51,270 bases of DNA from CAVRZY01 sp963725415 (GCA_963725415.1 CAVRZY010000169.1:1-51270), one strand, 5' to 3'. Positions 7,309-16,718 are shown, counted from the first letter of the stretch. Program-made: numbers and translations. Notes: a model not told the origin generated them from the sequence alone.

Positions 7309-10260
7309 TCACCTCCCTGGAGCGAAGACGTAGGTGCGGCCGCCGGGGACCGGCTTGAATTCGTGCCAGCCGTCGCGAGGACTCATCTGTACCGGACCCA
7401 GGCTGGCGCCATCGGGAGCGTAGGCTGTCAAGACGCCTGCGGCCTGGGCCTGGAACTGGATGCGGTCGTTGCCGTAGATGTCGGTCAACTCGAGCACGCC
7501 GCCGGGCTTCTGGCGCAGAGCCACGCTGCCCGTGGCGCCGAGATGGCCGTGGCGGGTCCACTGGCTGCGACCGTCCAGGAATTCATACTCCGGCGCGGTG
7601 ACGTAGTCGATGCGCCTGCCGCCCAGGTTGGCGGACATCTCATAGAAGCCGTTGGCGGCGTTAACGACCAGCCAGCCGGAAACGGGCAATTCCACGCCTT
7701 TGACGGTCCAGGAATCTGAAGAGGAGCGGTTCACGTATACCTCAGCGCCATTCTCATAGACCACGTGCAGCCGGGAATCGGCGATGGCGCCGGTGGCGTG
7801 GGCCTGGCTGGGCGTGAGGAAGTTGCCATCGCGGCCGGCGTACTCGATGGTCTTGGGCCGCACGAAAGCATACTGCTGCTGCAACTGCTGCATCATGTAG
7901 TAGGAGCGCGCCAGGGCTTCCAGGTGGAAGGGTTCCGAGGAGGGGAACTCGTTGACCAACCAGCCCATGTTTCCGTAGCCGATGGTGGTGGCCAGAAACA
8001 GGTCCAGGTACTCGCGCCGCTTGGGCGATTCGGTCCATTTCGGGTCGATCTGGCTCAGGTAGTAATAGGTGTAGCCCATGCCGTAGTCGCATTCCAGCGG
8101 ATGGATCTTGGTGAGCATGAAGGCCACGTCGAGCGGGTGCATCAGCAGGTTGACTTTGGTGTACACCCAGCCGTAATGGCCCGAAGCCAGCCCCGCGTAC
8201 AGCCACTGGTAGGTAGCCTCGGATTGAGTGGGCCCGTAGACGCGCTGATCGTTGAGGAGCAACTGGCCGTAGGCGTAGAAGGTGGCCGCAAAGGTCCCGG
8301 CGCCGGGCACCCGCGCGTCATAATCGCAGTACTGCCACGGGGCCACGGCGGAGTGCACATCGGTGTAGGACATCCTGACCCCGAACTTCTCCTTGATACG
8401 CCGGGCGTAGTACTCGTCGAACTCGACGGCCTTGGCGGGCTTGAGCGCGTAATTGCGCGGCCAGGCGCGGCGCCAATCGCCGTCCGGGGTGCGCTGGACG
8501 TGGTCGGGGTTCCAGTTGGTGTTCACGGTGGCGAAATCGGTGTAGTTGCTGTAGACGCCCTGGAGCCAGCCCATCTCGTTCTGGACGCGGATGTACCACT
8601 TCAGCATGGCATCGCCGCCCTTCTGGGGCGCGGCGCGCAGCCTGAGGGTGAAGCTGTCGCCTTCATCCCGCCAGGTCACCTCGTGACTGTGCTGCATGAC
8701 CTTGTCCAGCCCGTAGGAGCGGATCTCGAGGCAGCGCTTGTGATCGGCCTGGAAGGTGCGTGGCGAGGCCACGGTCCAGAGGACCTGTTTGCCCTCCTGC
8801 TGCCGCAGGGATGGCGGGTTGGCGATGGTGGGCAGTGTCTCTTCGTAAATCGGGGAACTGGTGAGGAAGATTCGTTCGCAAAGGCTATTGCGCAGGCCGT
8901 CGGTCTTGGCAGTGTAGCGCATGCCGCCGTTGATCTCGGCGCTGTCGGAGGTGACCTTCGGCTCGGGCGCAAAGTACGGCTCGGAGGCGTTCGAGCGATA
9001 CCAGTCGAACCAGATCGAGGTGAACAGCGGCCTGGAGGCCGGGCCGGACATGAGGACCCGCGGGTTGGTGGCGCCGTAGGTGAGGTAGGGCACGGTGATG
9101 AGCCGGGGATTGGTCACGCCGGAGACCCGCCCGAAGCTCAGCTCGGTGGCTTCTCCGCCCTCGCAGCGCACGTCCAGAACCAGCGATTTCTGCCACAGCC
9201 GGAGCTGGTAGGAAACCAGATGGGAGCCGTAGAGGAACGTGGCCTCGACTGCGCCCTCGGACAGGCTGGCCGAGACCAACTGGCCCGCTGACGGGGAGTC
9301 CACGAACCGGACTCCTCCGCCATCCAGTGGCCGGAAGGGGGCGCCGCCATCGACGCTCACGGTCAGCTCGCTCAAGCTGCCGTTCTGGGGGCGGTATTCG
9401 TAAGTGACGGTCGCGCCGGGGCCTCTGTACTGGAATTCAAAACGGTTCGGCTCGAGCTGGCGCACCGATACCTGAAACTGCTTCTCGCGATTCCACGGCA
9501 GGATGGTCTCCTCCCGCGTGGGGAAGGGGAGGGTTCCGGGCCCGGTGTTGGCGCCCGCGATCTGACCCGGATAGGGCTTCAGGTTGCGCTTCGGCTGCGG
9601 CTTGAACTCGAGCGGGTGGAGATCCTCGGTGTAGAAGGCCAGCGAATCGCAGAAGAAATAGCGCGGCTCGGAATTAGCGGCCTTCGAAATCTCGATGCCC
9701 GAGAAGCTGGCGGGCAGCACCATCTCTTTCAAGACTGCCGGCTGGATGCGGCGATGGATGAGCCACCACTGTTTCCAGCGGATGTCAGTAAGCGGGATCT
9801 TGGACTCCTTGCCGCGGGCGTCGGTCACCAGAACGGCCACGTCTGCCGCGGGAGTGGTGTCGTCCTTGACCCAGTTCCAGCGGTTCCCGTACCCCCACAG
9901 ATCGACGGAGTCGAAGGGGCCCGGGATGGGGATGGGCTTGGGCGGGCGGGCCACCACGCGGCTTTCCGGGCCCGTGCCCGAGTAGAGGAATTTCGAGACG
10001 TACTGCCCCCACATCTGCTGTTCGCGGCTGCGGCGGAGCTCGCCGCGCGCGCCGCCATACAGTTCCAAGGTCCAGCCCTTCAGGTCCTCGAAGTCCACCA
10101 GAGTGTGCGGATCCTCCTCGCGCTGGGTCCAGGTGAACTCGTAGGGCTGTTGTCCCACCTGCTGCCACGGCTCGATTTCATTGATGGCAGGGACCAGTTT
10201 CTTCTCCTCGGCGACCGCCAAACCCGATAGCAGGAACAAACCAGCGAACCATCCACGCAT
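7309..10260 (-). CDS. Large secreted protein of unknown function (983 aa)
   Basis: I cannot name the family. The first 17 residues (MRGWFAGLFLLSGLAVA) are a good signal peptide. The text is rich in Trp and Tyr and has phrases typical of large carbohydrate-active or structural exoproteins (VDLWGYGNRWNWV; YAYGQLLLNDQRVYGPTQSE; GHYGWVYTKVNLLMHPLDV; HPLECDYGMGYTYYYLSQID). The middle and C-terminal half read like an alpha/alpha-barrel followed by beta-sandwich segments, so a glycoside hydrolase or lyase is a guess only. No ribosome site is evident before the ATG. The gene is intact and diverges from the first Gfo/Idh/MocA gene across a perfect palindrome. With the TonB receptor and sulfatase behind it, a role in polymer breakdown is plausible. 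Confidence 0.7.
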   Translation of the reverse strand: MRGWFAGLFLLSGLAVAEEKKLVPAINEIEPWQQVGQQPYEFTWTQREEDPHTLVDFEDLKGWTLELYGGARGELRRSREQQMWGQYVSKFLYSGTGPESRVVARPPKPIPIPGPFDSVDLWGYGNRWNWVKDDTTPAADVAVLVTDARGKESKIPLTDIRWKQWWLIHRRIQPAVLKEMVLPASFSGIEISKAANSEPRYFFCDSLAFYTEDLHPLEFKPQPKRNLKPYPGQIAGANTGPGTLPFPTREETILPWNREKQFQVSVRQLEPNRFEFQYRGPGATVTYEYRPQNGSLSELTVSVDGGAPFRPLDGGGVRFVDSPSAGQLVSASLSEGAVEATFLYGSHLVSYQLRLWQKSLVLDVRCEGGEATELSFGRVSGVTNPRLITVPYLTYGATNPRVLMSGPASRPLFTSIWFDWYRSNASEPYFAPEPKVTSDSAEINGGMRYTAKTDGLRNSLCERIFLTSSPIYEETLPTIANPPSLRQQEGKQVLWTVASPRTFQADHKRCLEIRSYGLDKVMQHSHEVTWRDEGDSFTLRLRAAPQKGGDAMLKWYIRVQNEMGWLQGVYSNYTDFATVNTNWNPDHVQRTPDGDWRRAWPRNYALKPAKAVEFDEYYARRIKEKFGVRMSYTDVHSAVAPWQYCDYDARVPGAGTFAATFYAYGQLLLNDQRVYGPTQSEATYQWLYAGLASGHYGWVYTKVNLLMHPLDVAFMLTKIHPLECDYGMGYTYYYLSQIDPKWTESPKRREYLDLFLATTIGYGNMGWLVNEFPSSEPFHLEALARSYYMMQQLQQQYAFVRPKTIEYAGRDGNFLTPSQAHATGAIADSRLHVVYENGAEVYVNRSSSDSWTVKGVELPVSGWLVVNAANGFYEMSANLGGRRIDYVTAPEYEFLDGRSQWTRHGHLGATGSVALRQKPGGVLELTDIYGNDRIQFQAQAAGVLTAYAPDGASLGPVQMSPRDGWHEFKPVPGGRTYVFAPGR

Positions 10261-10279
10261 GTTGGGAATGATACTGCAT

Positions 10280-10356
10280 TCAATTCGGGGACAGGCTACT
10301 CAACCCCCAAACCCGGAGCGCCCGTTTGGGGGTTGAGTAGCCTGTCCCCGAATTGA
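10280..10356. repeat. Perfect 33-bp inverted repeat between divergent genes
   Basis: Arm 10,280-10,312 (tcaattcggggacaggctac, then tcaacccccaaac) is exactly the reverse complement of 10,324-10,356, with an 11-base loop. It occupies nearly all of the space between two divergently transcribed genes, so both would run away from it. A possible -10 (TACAAT, 10,358-10,363) for the plus-strand gene begins immediately after the right arm. The GGGACAGGC word recurs in the 17.6-kb element (GGACAGGCG...CGCCTGTCC). It could be a REP-type or miniature mobile element, or a regulatory cruciform. Confidence 0.75.
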
Positions 10357-10380
10357 GTACAATAGGCGACCGAGGTGTTG

Positions 10381-11660
10381 ATGATGGAAAACAATTCTTT
10401 TTCCCGAAGATCCTTCCTGAAAAGATCCACCCTGGCGGGGGCGGGCGCTTCCGCTTTTACGATTGTCAGGCCGGAGCTGGTGCGCGGCGCCGGCAAAGAG
10501 AAGCTCAAGGCCGGGCTAGTCGGCTGCGGGGGGCGCGGTACGCAGGCCATCGAAGATGTCCTCAACGGGGCGCCGAACGTCGAGGTCGTGGCCATGGGCG
10601 ACATCTTCGAAGACCGCCTGGAGAGGTCTCTGAAACAGCTCCGAGCATCGAAGCGAATCGCAGCCTTCCAGGACCGACTCAACGTGGATGCGGAGCATCG
10701 CTTTGTCGGCTTCGACGCTTTCAAGAAAGTGATCGCCTCCGACATCGATATCGTGATGCTGGCCACGCCGCCGGGCTATCGCCCGGAGCACTTTGAAGCC
10801 GCCATCGAGGCCAAGAAGCACGTCTTCTGCGAGAAACCGTTCGGCACGGATCCGGTCGGGGTCCGGCGCTCCATGGCCGCGGCCAAGAAGTCGGAAGAGC
10901 TGAAGCTTACAGTGAAGTCGGGAGCGCAGCGGCGCTCGCAGAAGAAGTATCTCGAGGCGCTCCAGAGGGTCAAAGACGGCGAGATCGGCGACATCGTGGC
11001 CTGCTACGCCTACTGGATCGGCGGCCCGGTGATCCAGCAGAAAGCGCGCGATGCGAAGTGGGGCGACATGGAATGGCAGCACCGGGCCTGGTATTCCTTC
11101 GTTTGGATCTGCGGCGACCAGATTGTCGAGCAGCACCTCCACAACATCGACGTCTGCAACTGGTTCATGGGGACGCACCCGGTGGAAGTGGTCGCGTCCG
11201 GCGGCGCCGTGTGGCGCCCGAAGGAGGAGCTCTACGGCAACATCTACGACCACGTCAGCGCGGATTTCGTCTACGCCAACGGCGTGCACATGTCCAGCTA
11301 TTGCCGCCAGTATCCGCGTGGATGCTACGGGGACGTGAGCGAGCTGTTGGTGGGCACGAAGGGGCAGCAAGATCGACTGCCACAACATGGGCCGCCAAGG
11401 GCTGAATCCTTACGTCCAGGAGCACACCGATATGGTCAACAGCATCCTCGGCACCGGGCCATACATCAACGAGGCCATGGCGGTGGCTGAAACCACCATG
11501 ACCTGCATCATGGGCCGCGAGTCGGCCTATTCGGGCCAGAAGATCACCTGGGACCAGATCATGAAGTCCCAGCTCGATCTGCAACCCAAGGCGTTTGACT
11601 ACAAGCTGAAGATGGACGTGCCGCCGCTGCCGGTGCCGGGCGCAGTACAAGTTCATCTGA
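10381..11660 (+). CDS. Tat-exported Gfo/Idh/MocA oxidoreductase, copy 1 (frameshifted)
   Basis: An NAD(P)-dependent sugar or sugar-alcohol oxidoreductase with a Tat signal (SRRSFLKRSTLAGAGA). The Rossmann motif is GLVGCGGRGTQAIEDVL, the second-domain signature includes HVFCEKPFGTDPVG, and the C-domain has IVEQHLHNIDVCNW with its conserved His. The start is the ATG at 10,381, with GAGG five bases before it. Two single-base frame changes are needed: near 11,370 (after LLVGTKG) and near 11,640 (PVPG then AQYKFI to a TGA at 11,658-11,660); the second copy shows what the continuous text should be. Either the gene is broken or the consensus has indels; the conserved downstream text (ITWDQIMKSQLDLQPKAFDY) favours the latter. 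It is followed by a paralogue 80 bases later. Substrate unknown. Confidence 0.85.
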
Positions 11661-11739
11661 ACAAGCCATCGGCCGTCAGCCATCAGCCATCAGCCGGGTG
11701 CAGATGGCTAGTGGCTGAGGGCTTTTGGGGGAGGCGAAA
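11661..11739. repeat. CAGCCAT-word repeat with partial inverted copy
   Basis: Directly after the stop of the first oxidoreductase gene lie tandem words (gccgtcagccatcagccatcagcc) followed by a partly complementary stretch (gatggctagtggctgagggc). The arms could form an imperfect hairpin ahead of the next ribosome site (GGGGAGG, 11,727-11,733). It is similar in style, not in sequence, to the CATTGA and GCTACAG repeats elsewhere in the window. Confidence 0.5.
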
Positions 11740-13004
11740 ATGAAACAGGAGAATGGGTTATCACGAAGGTCGTTTCTGAAGAAATCGACGGCGGCGGGAG
11801 CGGGCGCTTCCGCCTTCACCATCATCAAGCCGGACTGGTGCGCGGGGCTGGAAGTGAGAAGCTGAAGGCTGGCCTAATCGGCGTGGGCGGACGCGGCACC
11901 GGGGCGATCGACAACCTGCTCACGGGCACCGAGAACGTCGACGTGGTGGCGCTGGCAGACATTTTTGAGGACCACCTGGAGCAGAACCTGGCCCGGCTGC
12001 GCACACGCAAGTTCGCAGACCGGATCAAGGTGGACGCGGAGCACCGCTTCGTGGGATTCGACGCCTACAAGAAGCTGATCGCCTCCGACATCGACATCGT
12101 GATGCTGTGCACGCCGCCCGGCTATCGTCCCGAGCACTTCGAGGCCGCCATCAACGCCAGGAAGCACGTCTTCTGCGAGAAGCCGATCGCCACCGATCCG
12201 GTGGGGGTGCGGCGCTTCATGGCGGCGGCCAAGAAGGCCGAGGAGTTGAAGCTGACGGTGGTCTCGGGGCGCGCAGCGGCACTTCGTCCACCGAATACGT
12301 CGAGACCGTCCAGAAGATCCAGAACGGGGCCATCGGCGAGATCGTGGCCTTGTACTCGAACTACCTGAGCGGGCCCGGTGATGCACGCCAAGGCCCGCGA
12401 CCCCAAGTGGGGCGACATGGAGTGGGAGCACCGCAACTGGTACTCCTTCATCTGGATCTGCGGGGACCAGATTGTCGAGCAGCACTTCCACAACATCGAT
12501 TTCATCAACTGGGTCATGGACGCGCATCCGGTGCGGGTGGTGGCCTCCGGCGGCGCCATCTGGCGCCCGCGCGAACCGCTCTACGGGAACATCTACGACC
12601 ACATGTGCTCGGATTTCGTGTACCCCAACGGCGTCCATCTCTCCAGCCACTGCCGCCAGTATCCGAAGGGCCTCTACTACAGGGTGGAAGACCTGGTCGT
12701 GGGCGCCAAGGGCCGCAGCAACGGCACAGACATGGGGACCAAGGGCATCAATGGGCAGGTGCAGGAACACATCAACCTGGTGAAGAGCATCCTGGGCCAA
12801 GGCCCGTACATCAACCACGGCATGGCGGTGGCCGAGAGCACCATGACCTGCATCATGGCGCGGGAGTCGGCCTACTCCGGCCTGGAGATCACCTGGGACA
12901 TGATCATGAAATCCCAGCAGGACCTCCAGCCCAAGGCCTTCGACTACAAGCTGACGACCAACCCGCCGCCGCTGCCGGTACCCGGGCAGTACAAGTTCGT
13001 CTAA
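11740..13004 (+). CDS. Tat-exported Gfo/Idh/MocA oxidoreductase, copy 2 (frameshifted)
   Basis: A paralogue of the gene before it, same direction and similar text throughout. ATG 11,740 follows GGGGAGGCGAAA and opens a Tat signal (SRRSFLKKSTAAGAGA). The Rossmann motif is GLIGVGGRGTGAIDNLL; HVFCEKPIATDPVG and IVEQHFHNIDFINW match the first copy. Three frame changes are needed: near 11,835, near 12,270-12,290 (after TVVSG) and near 12,378 (LSGP then VMHAKARDPKWG). It ends PVPGQYKFV at 13,004. The tandem pair probably arose by duplication and then diverged at the amino acid level, mainly in surface positions. The likely role is oxidation of a sugar derivative in the periplasm, by family resemblance only. 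Confidence 0.83.
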
Positions 13005-13006
13005 AG

Positions 13007-13096
13007 AGCCTGTAGCTTGTAGCTCGTGGCTTGTCGGAAGCACAACGGCTGGGGTCGTCTCATCTCCACACGCTACAGGCTACACGCTACAGGCTT
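13007..13096. repeat. GCTACAG-word inverted repeat
   Basis: The left arm agcctgtagcttgtagct at 13,007 onward pairs imperfectly with the right arm cgctacaggctacacgctac aggctt ending at 13,096. It lies between the second oxidoreductase stop and the GHMP kinase start and replaces any visible ribosome site. It may be a hairpin that ends or attenuates transcription; that is inference. Confidence 0.5.
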
Positions 13097-13106
13097 ACCA
13101 GATCTT

Positions 13107-14183
13107 ATGAACGGAAACTCAAGGCTTCTTCGCATCGTCAACAGCGTCGCCCCGATCCGCATCTGCGACAACGGGGGATGGACGGACACCTGGTTTGCCC
13201 GCTACGGCAGGGTGTTCAACATTGCGGTCTATCCTTACGCGGAAGTGCAGATGCGGGTGTACGAGCATCACGGGGAGCGCGCCCGGATCACCATCAATGC
13301 GGAGAACTACGGCTCCTGCTACACCATCGCCGAGCCTGAGGGCGTCTACGACAAGCATCCGCTGCTGGAGGCGGCTCTGGATTACATGGAGATTCCGCGG
13401 CAGGTGGCGCTGGAGATCTCGATTTTCAGTGAAGCCCCCAGCGGCTGCTCGACGGGCACCTCGGCGGCGGTGAGCGTGGCGCTGATCGGCGCCCTGGATT
13501 GCCTCACCCCGGGGCGCATGACCCCTCACGAAGTGGCCGTGGCGGCGCAGAAAATCGAGACCGAGCTGCTCAAACAGCAGTGCGGCATCCAGGACCAGAT
13601 TGCCTCGGCCTACGGCGGCATCAACTACATCGAGATGTACGAGTACCCGCACGCCTCGGTGAGCCAGATCCGGGTTCCGGATTCGATCTGGTGGGAGCTG
13701 GAGAGCCGGCTCTCGCTGATCTTCCTGGGCCAGGCGCACAGCTCCTCGGAGACGCACAGGATGGTGATCCGGGAACTGGAGGACGCCGGGCCGGAGGCCC
13801 CCAAGCTGGGCCCGCTGCGGCTGACGGCGGAGAAATCCAAAAATGCTCTCTACGCCGGCGACCTGGAAACCCTGGGCCGCGTGATGATCGAAAACACCGA
13901 GGCCCAGGCCGGCCTGCATCCTGCTTTGGTAGGGCCGGATCACCAGCGGATTATCGAGATTGCCCGACGATATGGGGCCCTCGGATGGAAGGTGAACGGG
14001 GCCGGGGGCGCCGGCGGCTCGGTCACCGTGCTCAGCCGGCCGGACGCCACCTCGAAGCGCGCCATGATCCGCGAGATCCACGAAGCCAACCCCAAGTACC
14101 GGAGCATACCCATCTACCTCAGCCGCTTCGGGCTGCGGGTTTGGGAATCCGCAGGCCCTCAGCCACCAGCACTCAGCCGTTAG
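13107..14183 (+). CDS. GHMP-family sugar kinase (heptose-phosphate-kinase-like)
   Basis: An ATP-dependent small-molecule kinase of 358 residues. The N-terminal motif is VNSVAPIRICDNGGWTDTW, close to the APxRIDxxGGxTD form used by D-glycero-D-manno-heptose-7-phosphate and fucose kinases. The ATP loop is SEAPSGCSTGTSAAVSVAL, and the C-terminal motif is VNGAGGAGGSVTVL. The ATG at 13,107 is preferred over a longer frame because homology begins there and the upstream part is repeat sequence; no ribosome site is clear. It follows the oxidoreductase pair, so phosphorylation of the sugar handled there is possible. A second, different GHMP kinase lies at 18.4 kb. The exact sugar cannot be told. Confidence 0.85.
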   Translation: MNGNSRLLRIVNSVAPIRICDNGGWTDTWFARYGRVFNIAVYPYAEVQMRVYEHHGERARITINAENYGSCYTIAEPEGVYDKHPLLEAALDYMEIPRQVALEISIFSEAPSGCSTGTSAAVSVALIGALDCLTPGRMTPHEVAVAAQKIETELLKQQCGIQDQIASAYGGINYIEMYEYPHASVSQIRVPDSIWWELESRLSLIFLGQAHSSSETHRMVIRELEDAGPEAPKLGPLRLTAEKSKNALYAGDLETLGRVMIENTEAQAGLHPALVGPDHQRIIEIARRYGALGWKVNGAGGAGGSVTVLSRPDATSKRAMIREIHEANPKYRSIPIYLSRFGLRVWESAGPQPPALSR

Positions 14184-14234
14184 CCTTCCCCTGCGGGTTG
14201 CTGATGCCTGACGACGGATGGCTCTTTCTCAACC

Positions 14235-14262
14235 TTGAAACCCGCCCGGGATAGCGTATACT
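14235..14262 (+). promoter_or_regulatory. Probable sigma-70-type promoter for the 2-oxoacid dehydrogenase pair
   Basis: TTGAAA at 14,235-14,240 and TATACT at 14,257-14,262 are separated by 16 bases, 43 bases before the ATG of the E1 alpha gene. It is the best -35/-10 pair I can see in the window. Confidence 0.55.
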
Positions 14263-14304
14263 ACAGGCTTTGGGCTGTGAGAATCCGGTGAGGCGGAGCG
14301 CGCG

Positions 14305-15348
14305 ATGGCAGCGGTTGAACCCCTGGGTCTAGCGCGGGCCAGCCGGGCGGTGGCAGAGAGAGCGGACCCCAACGTCGAGCTGGCCCGGCAGTTCCTTTAT
14401 TACATGTCGCTGATGCGGGAGGTGGAGGACCGCCTCGAGCGGAAGCTCTACCGGCAGGGCAAGATTGCGGGGGGCGTTTACTCCGGTCGGGGGCAGGAAG
14501 CGATCTGCGTGGGAGCCGGTCTGGTGACCGAACCGGACGACATGGTCTTCCCCAGCCACCGGGACCTGGGCCTGTACTTCATCCGCGGGGTGCATCCCCG
14601 GCAGGTCTTCGCCCAGTACATGGGGCGCGTGGGCGGGCTGACCCGGGGCAAAGACGGCAACATGCACATGGGGGACCTGCGGCTGAAGATCGTGGCCATC
14701 ATCAGCTCGATCGGCGCCTCGGTCCCGGTGGCCGCGGGTGCGGCGCTGGCCATCAAATACAAGGGGACCCGCGAGGCTGCCTTCGTATTCTTCGGCGACG
14801 GGGCCACCAGCCGCGGGGACTGGCACGAGGGGGTGAATTTGGCCGCCGTCCAGCGCCTCCCTCTGGTGCTGATCTGTAACAACAACCAGTACGCCTACTC
14901 GACGCCCCTGGACAAGCAGATGGCCTGCGCCAACGTGGCGGATCGCGGCCCGGCCTACGGCATCCCCGCCGAGATCGTGGACGGCAACGACGTATTTGCG
15001 GTCTACGAGGCCACCCGGCGCGCTGCCGAGCATGCCCGCGCCGGCCTTGGACCGTACCTGATCGAATGCAAGACCTTCCGCATGAGCGGCCACTCGGCAC
15101 ACGATCCTGGCGACTACGTGCCCAAGCATCTCTGGGAGGAGTGGGCCCACAGGGACCCCATAAAGCGCCTCAAGCAGCGGATGATGGAGAATGGCTGGGC
15201 CGGCCAGTCCGAACTCGATCAGACCCAAGCCCGCATCCTCCAGGAAGTCGATGAGGCCGTCAAGTGGGCGGAAAACAGCCCTTATCCCGAGGCCTCCGCG
15301 CTGCTGGAGAACGTCTACGAACCGCCCGCGCCTGCCGGTGAGAACTAG
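14305..15348 (+). CDS. 2-oxoacid dehydrogenase E1, alpha subunit
   Basis: The thiamine-diphosphate-binding subunit (347 residues) of the E1 component of pyruvate, acetoin or branched-chain 2-oxoacid dehydrogenase; it decarboxylates the 2-oxoacid and passes the acyl group to the E2 lipoyl domain. The cofactor motif runs from GDGATSRGDWHEGVNLAAVQ to ICNNN, i.e. GDG...NN. Other marks are GRGQEAICVGAGLV, DMVFPSHRD and FRMSGHSAHDPGDYV (phosphorylation-loop region). A purine-rich GGCGGAGCG precedes the ATG. It ends three bases before the beta-subunit ATG, so the two are one operon. No E2 or E3 gene is in the window, so those are supplied from elsewhere. Substrate assignment (pyruvate or branched-chain) is open; the type resembles acoA/bkdA. 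Confidence 0.92.
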   Translation: MAAVEPLGLARASRAVAERADPNVELARQFLYYMSLMREVEDRLERKLYRQGKIAGGVYSGRGQEAICVGAGLVTEPDDMVFPSHRDLGLYFIRGVHPRQVFAQYMGRVGGLTRGKDGNMHMGDLRLKIVAIISSIGASVPVAAGAALAIKYKGTREAAFVFFGDGATSRGDWHEGVNLAAVQRLPLVLICNNNQYAYSTPLDKQMACANVADRGPAYGIPAEIVDGNDVFAVYEATRRAAEHARAGLGPYLIECKTFRMSGHSAHDPGDYVPKHLWEEWAHRDPIKRLKQRMMENGWAGQSELDQTQARILQEVDEAVKWAENSPYPEASALLENVYEPPAPAGEN

Positions 15349-15351
15349 CCC

Positions 15352-16323
15352 ATGCCGACCACCTTCGTCGAAGCTATCCGCCAGGGCATCTGGGAAGAGA
15401 TGGAGCGGGACCCGAATGTGTTTGTAATCGGGGAGGACATCGGGGTCTACGGCGGCGCCTTTAAGCTCACGGCCGGCATGCTCGATCATTTCGGCGAACG
15501 CAGAGTCATCGACACACCGCTTTCGGAGGCGGCCATCGTGGGCGCCGCCATCGGCGCCAGCCTGATGGGGCTACGTCCGGTCGCCGAGATGCAGTTCTCC
15601 GACTTCATCGCCTGCGCCTTCGACCAGGTGGTCAACTTTGCCGCCAAGTGCCGGTATCGGTGGGGCGCCCCGGTTCCGATGGTGATCCGGGGGCCTTCCG
15701 GCGGCGGGGTCCACGGCGGGCCGTTTCATTCTCAGAACCCGGAAGCCTGGTTTGTCCATACCCCCGGCCTCAAGGTCGTAGCCCCGGCCACGGCATACGA
15801 CGCCAAGGGCTTGATCAAATCGGCCATTAGGGACAACGATCCGGTGCTGTTCTTCGAACACAAGGCGCTCTACCGCCGGATCAAAGAAGAGATCCCGGCT
15901 GGCGACTACACCGTGCCCCTGGGGAAGGCCCGCGTGTTTCGCCCGGGCAAGGACCTGTCTATCGTGACCTACGGCGCCATGGTGTACGTGGCCCTGGAGG
16001 CCGCAGAGACTCTCGAAAAGGAGGGTCTCTCGGCCGAGATCATCGACCTACGCACGCTGCTGCCCCTGGACGAGGAGACCATTTTGGGCAGCGTGCAGAA
16101 GACCTCCAGGGTGATCCTGCTGCACGAGGACACGCTCACGGGCGGCATCGGCGGCGAGATCGCGGCGCGCATCGCCGAGCGGGCGTTCCAGCATCTGGAC
16201 GCGCCGGTGGTGCGAATCGCCGCGCCGGATACCCCAGTACCCTACAGCCCGCCGCTGGAAGAGGCTTTTCTGCCCAACGCCGCCAAGGTGCTGGAAAAGG
16301 CCCGCTGGCTGTGCGGGTATTAG
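15352..16323 (+). CDS. 2-oxoacid dehydrogenase E1, beta subunit
   Basis: Partner of the gene before it, 323 residues, forming the alpha2beta2 E1. Typical segments are VFVIGEDIGVYGGAFKLT, DTPLSEAAIVGAAIGAS, MQFSDFIACAFDQVVN, GGGVHGGPFHSQNPEAWF, and the C-terminal transketolase domain with IIDLRTLLPLDEETI and LLHEDTLTGGIGGEIAARI. The translation start is three bases after the alpha stop. The order alpha-beta and the RTLLPLDEETI motif fit the branched-chain/acetoin class. The frame is intact. Confidence 0.93.
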   Translation: MPTTFVEAIRQGIWEEMERDPNVFVIGEDIGVYGGAFKLTAGMLDHFGERRVIDTPLSEAAIVGAAIGASLMGLRPVAEMQFSDFIACAFDQVVNFAAKCRYRWGAPVPMVIRGPSGGGVHGGPFHSQNPEAWFVHTPGLKVVAPATAYDAKGLIKSAIRDNDPVLFFEHKALYRRIKEEIPAGDYTVPLGKARVFRPGKDLSIVTYGAMVYVALEAAETLEKEGLSAEIIDLRTLLPLDEETILGSVQKTSRVILLHEDTLTGGIGGEIAARIAERAFQHLDAPVVRIAAPDTPVPYSPPLEEAFLPNAAKVLEKARWLCGY

Positions 16324-16346
16324 CCGCCAGCGGCTAAGAGCTGTCT

Positions 16347-16718
16347 TTAGTTGCTGGCCGCGGAGCGTTTGTGGGGGCGCTTCAGACTCAGGGCTACAAG
16401 CTGGCGGGGATCCAGCAGGTGCTTGGGCCGGAAGTGACGCCGCGACCAGCGGAAGCCGGGTTCGAACTGGATACCCAGATAGTAGCCGCTTTCCCGAAAC
16501 ACGCAATAGCGGACCCTGGCCTGGAACTCGCTCTTGGGAAGCGCCAGTCGCAATAGCGTTTCGCGGGGGACCGGCATGTCCAATTGGAGGCAGGCACCTG
16601 ACAGTGAGATGTCTTCCAGGTTGGCGAGCGCTTTTCTAGCGCGGCCGGAGCGGTCTTTCCAGTGGACGTGAATCAGGTCCGCACAGAGCATCCGGGTTTC
16701 CAGGCGCCTGTCCAGCAT
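16347..16718 (-). CDS. PilZ-domain protein
   Basis: A 123-residue protein with the c-di-GMP receptor pattern: an arginine pair near the N-terminus (RRLETR) and a downstream EDISLSGACLQL matching the D/N-x-S-x-x-G motif. The core is flanked by VRYCVFRESGYYLGIQF, a usual PilZ strand. No other domain is present, so it is probably a small adaptor that senses c-di-GMP in the cytoplasm. It converges on the E1 beta gene with 23 bases between stops. Some acidobacterial PilZ proteins lack ligand binding, so binding is inferred from the motifs. Confidence 0.8.
   Translation of the reverse strand: MLDRRLETRMLCADLIHVHWKDRSGRARKALANLEDISLSGACLQLDMPVPRETLLRLALPKSEFQARVRYCVFRESGYYLGIQFEPGFRWSRRHFRPKHLLDPRQLVALSLKRPHKRSAASN

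Noticed and set aside
7765..9291. A 508-codon open frame opposite the large secreted protein
   Set aside because: Same reason: low-information text rich in Val, Gly and Glu, antisense to a better gene.
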